5,006 nt of DNA from Verrucomicrobiales bacterium (GCA_023253615.1 JALRFZ010000777.1:1-5006); one strand, 5' to 3'. Numbered from the stretch's first letter, positions 1 through 5,006 are shown. Numbers and translations: made by a program. Notes: a model not told the origin generated them from the letters alone.

Positions 1-393
1 CAGTATCTCTTCCGCATCAACAAGGGCATGCTCGATCCCTCGGAGGATGTGAACGATCACATGCCCGATCATCTGCGCCCCATCCCGTTCCCGAACATGA
101 TCTATCTCGGCGACGGACCCACCGACGTGCCCTGTTTCACCGTCATGAAACGCTTCGGCGGCCACAGCATCGCCGTCTACAATCCCGGCGACCAGACGCG
201 CATCAGTTTCCGCAAGGCCTTCCAGCTTTCGGGGGTCGCGGGGCGCATCAAACACATCGCCCCCGCCGATTACCGCGCCGGCAGCCACCTTCGCCTCATC
301 CTCGAGGAGACCGTGCTCGAGATCGCCTCGCGCATCGTCGAGACCCGCCGGCGCGAGATCATGGACAACACCGTCGCCGCGCCCACGCACTGA
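1..393 (+). CDS. HAD-superfamily hydrolase, C-terminal part (5' end outside window)
   Basis: The frame is open from base 1 (first codons read [10 protein letters not shown]) to a TGA at 391-393, giving 130 visible residues; the true start lies to the left. The diagnostic feature is a GDGPTD motif at visible residues 37-42, preceded by a hydrophobic strand (MIYL). This is HAD motif IV, whose acidic residues bind the catalytic Mg2+. It is followed by a glycine-rich segment and strand (GGHSIAVY), as in cytosolic phosphoserine-phosphatase-like HAD enzymes. The nucleophile motif I (DxDxT), motif II, motif III lysine and cap domain would be in the missing part, so activity cannot be judged. The last 60 residues form a charged, helical-looking tail ending [16 protein letters not shown]. 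The substrate is unknown; a small phosphorylated metabolite is the default inference. The gene is convergent with aroD, with 71 bp between the two stops. The superfamily call is firm, the specific function is not. Confidence 0.82.
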   Translation, partial: QYLFRINKGMLDPSEDVNDHMPDHLRPIPFPNMIYLGDGPTDVPCFTVMKRFGGHSIAVYNPGDQTRISFRKAFQLSGVAGRIKHIAPADYRAGSHLRLILEETVLEIASRIVETRRREIMDNTVAAPTH

Positions 394-409
394 GCGGCCG
401 GAGGCCGCT
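393..409. terminator. 7-bp perfect hairpin at the HAD stop codon, in the convergent intergenic region
   Basis: AGCGGCC at 393-399 pairs perfectly with GGCCGCT at 403-409 around a GGA loop. The first base is the last base of the HAD stop codon. No T-run follows on either strand (the + strand continues gcaaaaggtggg), so it is not a canonical intrinsic terminator. It may act as a 3'-end stabilising or pausing hairpin for either convergent transcript. The structure is directly visible; the role is inferred. Confidence 0.4.
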
Positions 410-426
410 GCAAAAGGTGGGAAGGT

Positions 427-461
427 GAAAGATAAAAGGTCTCCTCCGGAGGGATTTCCGG
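427..461 (-). terminator. Candidate weak terminator downstream of aroD
   Basis: Read on the - strand just after the aroD stop, CCGGA (461-457) can pair with TCCGG (450-446) around a 6-nt loop. A T-rich tract (complement of 427-439, TTTTATCTTT) follows about 8 nt later. An overlapping perfect palindrome, CCTCCGGAGG at 443-452, offers an alternative fold. The stem is short and the T-tract is not adjacent, so termination is uncertain. Confidence 0.3.
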
Positions 462-464
462 GCA

Positions 465-1151
465 TCAGATCCGCCCTAACAAAGCACCCAGTTCCGCCAC
501 TTCCCACTGGCCCGGCGCGTTCGGGACGCGGAGATAGCCGTAGTTCAGGCACGAGCCCGCCTTCGCGAGGACGAGGCGCGAGAGTTTGCCCATCGCGCCC
601 ATGCCCATCGCCGAGATGAGGCGGCCTTTCCCCCGGTGGTATTCGACGAGCGAGACGAGATCGAAAAGCTCTTTCATCTCCGTCACCACCACCGCCACTT
701 TCGCGATGTCGGCGCCGCGGGCGTAGGCTTCGGCGAGGCGGTCGGCGATCGCCTCGCGGCCGGGGAAACCCTGGAAATCATGGAACGAAGCCACCAGCAT
801 TCCACCCGCGGCGTGGACCTCGTCGGCGAATCCCGAAAACTCCGCCTGCGCGAGCGAGCCGATTTCCGTATCGACGAGCATGGCTTTGGCGAGGTGCCGC
901 CGGTAGATCTCCACGCGCATCGGGGCGTCGAGGTGCCCGTGGCCACCCTCGATCGGTGACCGCACCGTCAGCAACACGGGGCGCGGTGAGGCAGCCATGA
1001 CGCGGGCCGCTTCGTCCTCGTGCCGGAGGAGATTGTCGAGACGATATTCCAGCACTTCACAGGTGGGATCTCCGCCATGGGCGAGGTAGGCGAGATCATC
1101 GGCTTGCGTCACCGTCGCGACGACGCGGGGGCTGGAGAGATCGGGGTGCAC
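465..1151 (-). CDS. aroD: Type I 3-dehydroquinate dehydratase
   Basis: Cytosolic enzyme that dehydrates 3-dehydroquinate to 3-dehydroshikimate, the third step of the shikimate (aromatic amino acid) pathway, by Schiff-base chemistry. The 228-residue product is of normal family length. Visible family signatures are E35-x-R37-x-D39, R64 in [10 protein letters not shown], catalytic base H124 in SFHDF, and Schiff-base lysine K151 in DIAKVAV. The H-to-K spacing of 27 matches E. coli AroD (H143/K170). M182, M184, R192 and Q215 (in APGQ) correspond to E. coli M203, M205, R213 and Q236. Two substrate-pocket positions differ: Y204 for F225 and N211 for S232. All catalytic residues are present, so it should be active. 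The start is GTG at 1151; the frame continues only 10 more codons upstream, to the TGA of the GntR gene, with no other start codon. No Shine-Dalgarno sequence is visible. It lies 30 bp downstream of GntR and is probably co-transcribed. A catabolic (quinate/shikimate) role is possible but unsupported. Confidence 0.93.
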   Translation of the reverse strand: MHPDLSSPRVVATVTQADDLAYLAHGGDPTCEVLEYRLDNLLRHEDEAARVMAASPRPVLLTVRSPIEGGHGHLDAPMRVEIYRRHLAKAMLVDTEIGSLAQAEFSGFADEVHAAGGMLVASFHDFQGFPGREAIADRLAEAYARGADIAKVAVVVTEMKELFDLVSLVEYHRGKGRLISAMGMGAMGKLSRLVLAKAGSCLNYGYLRVPNAPGQWEVAELGALLGRI

Positions 1152-1181
1152 GCGGTAGGGAAAGGCCGGATTGGCGGAAAA

Positions 1182-1883
1182 TCAATCCCGCGCTCGCATC
1201 ATCCGCATCCTTCCCACCGCTTCGGCGGCGGAGTCGGAGGCCTGGGCGAGGTGTTTGCGCATCGCATCGGCGGCGCGTCCCGCATCGAAGCGGGCGAGGG
1301 CGGCGAGGATGTCGAGATGCTCGTCGGCGGTGGTCTCGTGGATCCCGTAATCCTGGCCTCCCACGATCTCCCGCACCGTCTGCACGACATCGCCGTAGCG
1401 CGCGATCTCGGCATAGAGACGCTTGTTTCCCGCGGCCTCGGCGATGATGCGGTGCAGCGTGCGATCGTGCTCCCAATCGGGATCGACCCCGCCCGATTCC
1501 CGGATGCGGGTGAAAACCGCGAGCAGGGAATCGAGCGTCTCCGGCGGGATCTTCCCCGCCGCGAGGCGCGTCGCCTCCACCTCGAGGAGGCAGCGCACCG
1601 CGTAGACTTCGCGCAGCTCGTCCGGACCGAAGGGGAGGAAGATCGCCCCGCAGTTCCGGCGCAGTTCCACGAAACCGAGCCCCTGCAGTTCCAGCAGCGC
1701 CTCGCGCACCGGCGTGCGGCTGACGCCGAAGCGGGCCACCGCTTCGGCTTCGGTGAGGCGCACCCCGCCCTCCCATTCGCCGCGCAGCAGTCCGGCGAGG
1801 AGTCCGCGCACCACGAGTCGCTTGCCGCCGGAGCGTGGAGCAGGGGAGGAAACAGGCGGCAGCATCGGAATGGCGGGGTTCAT
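1182..1883 (-). CDS. GntR-family transcriptional regulator, FadR/FCD subfamily
   Basis: A 233-residue, probably homodimeric DNA-binding regulator responding to a small carboxylic-acid-type ligand. Residues about 20-85 form the GntR winged helix. The recognition-helix signature is GVSRTPVREALLELQGLGFVE from residue 53, followed by a wing ending near residue 84. Residues about 88-225 form the all-helical FCD ligand domain. D140, H144, H189 and H211 fit the Asp/3-His metal-binding pattern of many FCD proteins, so a metal-assisted carboxylate effector is likely. The N-terminal 20 residues are Pro/Ser-rich and probably disordered. The ATG at 1883 is the only start codon between an in-frame TGA at 1926-1928 and the domain, apart from M7 at 1865, which is also plausible. 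No Shine-Dalgarno sequence is visible. It lies between the SDR and aroD genes. FadR-type regulators often control themselves and adjacent catabolic genes, so the SDR and aroD are candidate targets. The effector cannot be read from the sequence. Confidence 0.92.
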   Translation of the reverse strand: MNPAIPMLPPVSSPAPRSGGKRLVVRGLLAGLLRGEWEGGVRLTEAEAVARFGVSRTPVREALLELQGLGFVELRRNCGAIFLPFGPDELREVYAVRCLLEVEATRLAAGKIPPETLDSLLAVFTRIRESGGVDPDWEHDRTLHRIIAEAAGNKRLYAEIARYGDVVQTVREIVGGQDYGIHETTADEHLDILAALARFDAGRAADAMRKHLAQASDSAAEAVGRMRMMRARD

Positions 1884-1901
1884 TTGGCAGGATACGTTCC
1901 A

Positions 1902-1912
1902 GGGTCGGACCC
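1902..1912. promoter_or_regulatory. Small perfect palindrome upstream of the GntR gene, possible operator
   Basis: GGGTC-g-GACCC is a perfect 5+1+5 inverted repeat whose near end is 18 bp before the GntR ATG. Regulators of this family bind short palindromes near their own promoters, so autoregulation is possible. The site does not match the FadR core (TGGTnnnACCA) and is short enough to arise by chance in GC-rich DNA. No convincing -35/-10 pair was found in the 99-bp gap. Confidence 0.22.
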
Positions 1913-1930
1913 GCTCCGCAACGCGTCAGT

Positions 1931-1947
1931 AAAAACCCGCGTCCGGG
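1931..1947 (-). terminator. Weak intrinsic-terminator-like hairpin downstream of the SDR gene
   Basis: On the - strand, CCCG-gacg-CGGG (complement of 1947-1936) is followed at once by TTTTT (complement of 1935-1931). The order stem then T-run is right for termination of the SDR transcript, 35 bp past its stop. However, the stem is only 4 bp, plus a possible G-U pair. It may partly separate SDR from GntR transcription. Confidence 0.3.
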
Positions 1948-1982
1948 CGGTGCAATCGCATTTTTTCCGACGGCTCCCTTTC

Positions 1983-2765
1983 TCAGTCCTTCGGGGGCTG
2001 GTGGTTCAGGAAGCCCTTCAACCGGATCCCGCCATCGACGGTGAGCACCTCGGCGGTGATGTAGTCGGCATCGTCCGAGCAAAGAAACACGGCCGCCTTG
2101 CCGATGTCGGCGGGCAGTCCGAGCCGGCCCCAGGGGATGTCTTTTCCAGCTTCGTCGATGACGCCCGCCGAGAAGACCTCGCGCTCGCCCGGCGTGTCGA
2201 TCCATCCCGGGGCGATCGCGTTCACATTCACCCGCAGCCCGATCAACTCCGCCGCGACCGTGCGCATGAGGTGCTCCAGCCCCGCCTTCGCCGCATTGTA
2301 GGCCGCCGCGCGCGGAAAGGGCAGGGTGCCGTGGACCGAGGAGATGTAGACGATCTTGCCCCCGCCGCCCCGCTCCGCGAAATGGCGCCCCACGAGCTGG
2401 CTGAGATGGAATCCGCTCGTCAAGGTGCCCTGGAGGGTTTTCTCGAAGAGGTCGGGATCGTAATCGAGAAAGTCGCCCCGGCGGCTGAAGGCGGGATTGC
2501 TCACGAGGATGTCGATCCTGCCCGCCTCGGCGAGCGAGGTGGCGACGAGGGCTTCGCATCCCTCGCGCGAAAAGATGTCCGCCTCCACCGGCCGACATTG
2601 GCGTCCGAGGGCGCGGATCTCCTCCGCCGTGGTGTGAATGTCAGGGCTGCCGGGGCGGTCGTTGAGGACGAGGTCGGCGCCGGCCCCGGCCAGGGCGAGT
2701 GCGCAACCTTTGCCGATGCCGCGACCGGCACCGGTGACGAGGGCGGTTTTTCCGGACAGTTTCAT
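1983..2765 (-). CDS. Short-chain dehydrogenase/reductase (classical SDR) with altered tetrad
   Basis: A 260-residue cytosolic NAD(P)-dependent oxidoreductase with a complete Rossmann fold of typical SDR length. The dinucleotide motif TGAGRGIG is at residues 11-18. D36 at the end of strand 2 suggests NAD(H), although the following R37 leaves NADP possible. D63 fits the adenine-contacting Asp. The usual NNAG is SNPA (89-92). Catalytic S143, Y156 and K160 fit S-x12-Y-x3-K, and the PGWIDT segment is at 186-191. The Asn of the classical tetrad, aligned against E. coli FabG, is Thr114 (in GTLTSGF). Together with SNPA this marks a divergent subfamily. The C-terminus has the usual DGG (244-246), then a short tail ending HQPPKD. 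The ATG at 2765 is the only possible start, because an in-frame TGA lies at 2778-2780. There is no Shine-Dalgarno sequence. It lies 99 bp upstream of GntR and 87 bp downstream of vapC. The substrate is unknown; automated labels such as glucose 1-dehydrogenase or 3-oxoacyl-ACP reductase would be guesses. Confidence 0.92.
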   Translation of the reverse strand: MKLSGKTALVTGAGRGIGKGCALALAGAGADLVLNDRPGSPDIHTTAEEIRALGRQCRPVEADIFSREGCEALVATSLAEAGRIDILVSNPAFSRRGDFLDYDPDLFEKTLQGTLTSGFHLSQLVGRHFAERGGGGKIVYISSVHGTLPFPRAAAYNAAKAGLEHLMRTVAAELIGLRVNVNAIAPGWIDTPGEREVFSAGVIDEAGKDIPWGRLGLPADIGKAAVFLCSDDADYITAEVLTVDGGIRLKGFLNHQPPKD

Positions 2766-2784
2766 ACAGGGGAAGTTTCAGTGT

Positions 2785-2801
2785 GGAGGCGGCCCGCCCC
2801 C
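2785..2801. promoter_or_regulatory. GC-rich imperfect palindrome upstream of the SDR gene
   Basis: GGaGGCGG-c-CCGCCcCC is a 17-bp inverted repeat with 7 of 8 pairs matched and a perfect 11-bp core at 2788-2798. It begins 19 bp before the SDR start codon. It could be an operator or a leader hairpin. It does not share sequence with the palindrome upstream of GntR, and GC-rich DNA produces such repeats readily, so support is slight. Confidence 0.2.
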
Positions 2802-2826
2802 TTGCGAAGTGGAAAATGCGACACGA

Positions 2827-2855
2827 TGAAGGGAGCCGCGGGTTGGTGCCCTTCA
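2827..2855 (-). terminator. Hairpin with 7-bp perfect arms overlapping the vapC stop codon
   Basis: On the - strand, TGAAGGG (2855-2849, starting with the vapC TGA) pairs perfectly with CCCTTCA (2833-2827) across a 15-nt loop. A TTTT run appears about 10 nt further on. It could define or protect the 3' end of the vapBC message. The distance to the T-run and the large loop argue against an efficient intrinsic terminator. Confidence 0.35.
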
Positions 2856-3275
2856 CCCGTTCTCCGGAGTGTAGCTGCCGCCGTATCCCGGCTCGTAAAG
2901 ACGCAGCCCGGTTCGCTGCGAGATCTCGCGGAAATGGGCGTCGACCGCGTAGAGCCGCACGTTGTCGTGCAAGGCCACCGCGGAGATGAGCACGTCGAGC
3001 CACGGCACGTCGTGCCCCCCGTCGCGCAGCCGCCAGGCGAGCGCCACTCCCCGCTCCCAGTCCTCCTCGCGGACGGGACGGTAGGGGATCACCGAAAACC
3101 AGTGACCGAGCCGCGTCCGCTCTTCCCGGCGCGCCCCGCCCAGCACTTCCAGCCGGATGGGGGAGCACCACTGCGCCTCATAGGCATCGAGCAAGGCCTC
3201 GACGGCGAGTTTCACCCGGAGATCGCCATTCCGACGCAGGGCCTCGATCCAGGCGGACGAATCGACCAAGACCAT
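2853..3275 (-). CDS. vapC: PIN-domain ribonuclease toxin, VapC family
   Basis: A 140-residue toxin of a type II toxin-antitoxin system. VapC proteins are Mg2+/Mn2+-dependent endoribonucleases that cut tRNA or rRNA when freed from VapB. The PIN fold spans almost the whole protein. The acidic catalytic set is complete: D5 (MVLVDSSAWIE), E43 (SPIRLEVLGG), D94 (VPWLDVLISA) and D112 (YAVDAHF). It should therefore be catalytically competent. The length is normal, and the C-terminal tail (GYGGSYTPENG) is short and probably flexible. The ATG at 3275 lies 3 nt after the vapB stop, which indicates translational coupling and gives the usual antitoxin-then-toxin order. There is no Shine-Dalgarno sequence, which also fits coupling. 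The RNA target cannot be inferred from sequence. Confidence 0.92.
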   Translation of the reverse strand: MVLVDSSAWIEALRRNGDLRVKLAVEALLDAYEAQWCSPIRLEVLGGARREERTRLGHWFSVIPYRPVREEDWERGVALAWRLRDGGHDVPWLDVLISAVALHDNVRLYAVDAHFREISQRTGLRLYEPGYGGSYTPENG

Positions 3276-3278
3276 GGC

Positions 3279-3515
3279 TCAGCCCAAGGTGAGGGGAGGG
3301 ATGGGATTCTCCGGGTCGTCACCGCCGGGTCCCTCCGCGGCAGGATCAGGATAGTCGAAGGCCCCTTCGCGGATGAGACGCCCGAACTCCTTGGCACGAC
3401 GACGATAGGTGAACTCCACGATGGCCTTGGCCAAGGCAGGGCTCTTCCGGGTCTCGCCGGTCAGGGCCATGACCTCTTTCAAGGTCTCTTCATCGATATC
3501 CACGCTGACTCTCAT
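3279..3515 (-). CDS. vapB: VapB-type antitoxin with ribbon-helix-helix-like N-terminus
   Basis: A 78-residue partner of the adjacent PIN toxin. Residues 2-8 (RVSVDID) look like the DNA-binding beta strand. Two helices follow, about 9-20 and 25-45, including LAKAIVEFTYRRRAKEFG. This is the layout of VapB antitoxins that dimerise, bind their own operator and block VapC with the C-terminal part. The toxin-contacting stretch is probably LIREGAFDYP (47-56). After it comes a Pro/Gly/acid-rich tail (57-78) that looks disordered and is longer than I expect for the family. I chose ATG 3515 because family members begin directly with this strand. A TTG at 3545 would add ten residues (MPHSASRLLL) unlike the family, and would bring the start to within 6 bp of the palindrome at 3551-3576. 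The stop is 3 nt before vapC. Autoregulation by the VapBC complex is expected from the family. Pairing with VapC raises confidence despite the short length. Confidence 0.85.
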   Translation of the reverse strand: MRVSVDIDEETLKEVMALTGETRKSPALAKAIVEFTYRRRAKEFGRLIREGAFDYPDPAAEGPGGDDPENPIPPLTLG

Positions 3516-3550
3516 CAAGAGCAATCTGGATGCGGAATGCGGCAATACAA

Positions 3551-3576
3551 GTCATTGTTTGCATCAAATCGATGAC
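3551..3576. promoter_or_regulatory. Candidate vapBC operator: 26-bp imperfect palindrome
   Basis: The arms GTCAT (3551-3555) and ATGAC (3572-3576) are perfect inverted repeats. Across the full 26 bp, 9 of 13 symmetric pairs match. It sits 35 bp before the vapB ATG, inside a locally AT-rich patch (about 40% GC over 3541-3580, against well over 60% in adjacent genes). Position, symmetry and composition fit an autoregulatory site for an RHH antitoxin. A second short palindrome, TTTG-cat-CAAA at 3558-3568, is nested inside. No convincing sigma-70 -35/-10 pair was found. Confidence 0.45.
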
Positions 3577-3611
3577 AAGCGTGGTGTCTTTTGCGGAAGG
3601 TGCCGGGCGGC

Positions 3612-5006
3612 TCACGGGTGGAAAGGCCAGAAGATCGGGATGAAGACCACCGCCACGCCCCAGAGAATGAGGTTCAGGGGCACGCCGATCTTGGGGAAAT
3701 CGGAGAAGCGGTAGCCGCCGGCTCCGAAGACATAGGTATTCGTCTGATAGCCGATCGGTGTCATGAAGCTGGCGCTGGCTCCGAACATGACTGCGACGAT
3801 GAACGGCCGGGGATCGACCTGCATCGATTCGGCGACACCGATGGCGATCGGAGTCAGCAGGATCGCGACTGCGTTGTTCGTGACGATCTCCGTGACGGTC
3901 GAGGCGATCAGGTAGATCGCGGCCAGCACCGCGAGCGGGCCGAGGGAATTGAGCAGTCCGGCGGCGGAGTGGACCAGGAGCGAGGCCGCCCCGGTCGTCT
4001 CCATCGCCTTGCCGAGTCCGAGCATGCCGAAGATGATGAAGAGGATGCTCCACTCCACGGAGTGATAGACCTCCTTCGGATCGAGACAGCGGGTCAGCAC
4101 CACGAAGGTCGCCGCCGCGAGCGAGGCGAGGGCGATGGGCATGATCTCGAAGGCCGAGAGCAGCACCACCACGAGGATCGCGCCGATGGCGAGCGGTGCC
4201 TTGTCGCGGCGGAAGGGTTTCTCTCGGGTCTCGTTCAGGCTGAGGAAATCATCGTCCTCCTGCATCTTCGCGAGATTTTGCTCCGGCCCCTCGAAGATCA
4301 CCGTGTCGCCGAAGCGCAGGGGCACATCGAGGAAGTTTTCCGTCAGGTTTGTGCCGCGGCGGTGCACGGCGGCGGCGCGGACACCGTAGCGGCGGCGGAA
4401 GCCCAGCTCGCGGATCGTCTGGCCGATGAAGTCCGACTGCGGCCCCACGATCGCTTCGACGAGTTTCAGCGAGGCCGGGTTCGTCGGCGTCTCCGAGTGG
4501 CTCTCCGATCCGAAATCGAGCCCGTTCATCTCCCGGATCGCGGCGATCCCGCGCGAGGGCGCGGTGAGCACGAGGAGGTCGTCGGGCCGCAGGACGAGTT
4601 CATCGATCGGCGTGTCGTCGATGCGGTGACCGTCGCGGATCACTTCGAAAATCCGGATGCTGCGGCTCTTCCCGAGCGCGGTCTCCGCCACCGCTTTGCC
4701 GACGAGCGGGGAGTTCCCGAGGATCACGGCGTGCGTGTAGAAGCTGCGCGTGTCCTCCGTCGAGAGCAGGGAGGAGAGCGTGTCGCGATCCGGCAGCAGC
4801 TTCCGGCCCACGAACAAGAGGTAGGTCCCGCCGACCAACGCGTAGATCAGACCCATCTTCGAGATCTCGAAGATCGAGAAAGGCGGCTGGCCCTGCTCCA
4901 CCGCCACGCCTGAGACGAGGATGTTCGTCGAGGTGCCGATCAGCGTCAGGGTGCCGCCGAGGATCGAGAAAAAGGAGAGGGGAATGAGCAGGCGCGAGGC
5001 CTTCAG
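3612..5006 (-). CDS. SLC13/DASS-family sodium:anion symporter with two TrkA-C domains (5' end outside window)
   Basis: Inner-membrane permease that probably couples Na+ entry to uptake of a dicarboxylate, sulfate or similar anion. The 464 visible residues are numbered here from the right edge. The frame has no stop through 5006, and its first residues (LKASRLLIPLSFFSILGG, then LIGTSTNILVSG) are a conserved SLC13 transport segment, so the GTG at 4907 is internal and the gene is cut by the edge. A membrane segment follows at about 50-67. Two soluble RCK_C domains lie at about 90-150 and 180-248. Several hydrophobic helices run from about 275 to the end. The C-terminal half has the second transport repeat: TNNA at 376-379 (SNT-like) and TPIGYQTN at 416-423, which mirrors the N-terminal TSTN. 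Probably the N-terminal 100-150 residues are missing. The embedded TrkA-C pair is typical of the SLC13 branch often annotated as sulfate or anion permease. RCK_C domains bind small ligands in other proteins, so they may regulate transport. Substrate unresolved. Confidence 0.9.
   Translation of the reverse strand: MKASRLLIPLSFFSILGGTLTLIGTSTNILVSGVAVEQGQPPFSIFEISKMGLIYALVGGTYLLFVGRKLLPDRDTLSSLLSTEDTRSFYTHAVILGNSPLVGKAVAETALGKSRSIRIFEVIRDGHRIDDTPIDELVLRPDDLLVLTAPSRGIAAIREMNGLDFGSESHSETPTNPASLKLVEAIVGPQSDFIGQTIRELGFRRRYGVRAAAVHRRGTNLTENFLDVPLRFGDTVIFEGPEQNLAKMQEDDDFLSLNETREKPFRRDKAPLAIGAILVVVLLSAFEIMPIALASLAAATFVVLTRCLDPKEVYHSVEWSILFIIFGMLGLGKAMETTGAASLLVHSAAGLLNSLGPLAVLAAIYLIASTVTEIVTNNAVAILLTPIAIGVAESMQVDPRPFIVAVMFGASASFMTPIGYQTNTYVFGAGGYRFSDFPKIGVPLNLILWGVAVVFIPIFWPFHP

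Noticed and set aside
425..619. A 64-codon open frame on the + strand between HAD and aroD
   Set aside because: Most of it overlaps the 3' end of aroD in antisense. The product is a Pro/Ser/Arg/Gly low-complexity peptide, and no RBS or family signature supports it.
1951..1956. A TTGCAC (- strand, complement of 1956-1951) as a -35 box for GntR
   Set aside because: At 17 bp spacing the -10 position reads TTACTG, which matches TATAAT poorly, so no promoter was called.
1096..2598. A 500-codon open frame on the - strand overlapping SDR, GntR and part of aroD
   Set aside because: It is out of frame with three well-supported genes and its product is Arg/Gly/Pro-rich with no domain signature, as expected for a GC-rich off-frame shadow.
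2641..3171. A 176-codon open frame on the - strand across vapC and the SDR start
   Set aside because: It is an off-frame shadow of vapC. The product is Arg/Ala/Pro-rich, whereas the vapC frame has all four PIN acidic residues.
1020..3575. An 851-codon open frame on the + strand
   Set aside because: It is antisense to GntR, SDR, vapC and vapB with codon triplets in exact register. It stays open because all those genes share one frame and avoid the codons whose complements are stops in GC-rich DNA. The product is rich in Arg, Gly, Glu and His, matches no family I recognise, and runs straight through gene boundaries.
3591..4913. A 440-codon open frame on the + strand
   Set aside because: It is the in-register antisense shadow of the SLC13 transporter, with a low-complexity Arg/Asp/Glu/His-rich product; the sense strand has clear transporter motifs.
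1..5006. Search for tRNA, rRNA, CRISPR, insertion sequence ends, attachment sites and riboswitches
   Set aside because: No cloverleaf, repeated spacer array, transposase motif, terminal inverted repeats or conserved aptamer was recognised. The gaps between genes are all under 100 bp.

Overview
The window is a GC-rich (roughly 60-65% by eye), densely coding bacterial segment. One gene end lies on the + strand at the left edge, followed by six consecutive genes on the - strand. It looks chromosomal. The organism is probably a high-GC Gram-negative bacterium. Protein style and the absence of clear Shine-Dalgarno sequences make Verrucomicrobiota or a related PVC lineage my best guess, but this is weak inference and no marker gene settles it.

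Layout in + coordinates: (1) 1-393, the C-terminal part of a HAD-superfamily phosphatase on the + strand, cut by the left edge. (2) 394-464, a short convergent intergenic region with two hairpins. (3) 465-1151 (-), type I 3-dehydroquinate dehydratase (aroD), shikimate pathway. (4) 1182-1883 (-), a GntR-family regulator of the FadR/FCD type. (5) 1983-2765 (-), a classical short-chain dehydrogenase/reductase with an altered active-site tetrad. (6) 2853-3275 and 3279-3515 (-), a vapC/vapB type II toxin-antitoxin pair preceded by an AT-rich imperfect palindrome that is a good operator candidate. (7) 3612-5006 (-), an SLC13/DASS-type sodium:anion symporter carrying two internal TrkA-C (RCK_C) domains. 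Its 5' end lies beyond the right edge, and the reading frame clearly continues through position 5006.

Transcription of the - strand genes runs from right to left: SLC13 transporter, vapB-vapC, SDR, GntR, aroD. The tight unit is vapB-vapC, with 3 nt between stop and start. GntR and aroD are 30 bp apart and are probably co-transcribed. SDR and GntR are 99 bp apart, with a weak terminator-like hairpin and a small palindrome between them, so the regulator may have its own promoter. A link among transporter, SDR, GntR and AroD, for example uptake and oxidation of a small organic acid or polyol under FadR-type control, is possible but unproven. The toxin-antitoxin pair looks like an independent module lodged among metabolic genes.

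I found no tRNA, rRNA, CRISPR array, insertion sequence or clear undescribed system. The most useful observations are the candidate vapBC operator, the SDR tetrad substitution, the general lack of Shine-Dalgarno sequences, and the fact that all six - strand genes lie in one reading frame and all end in TGA.
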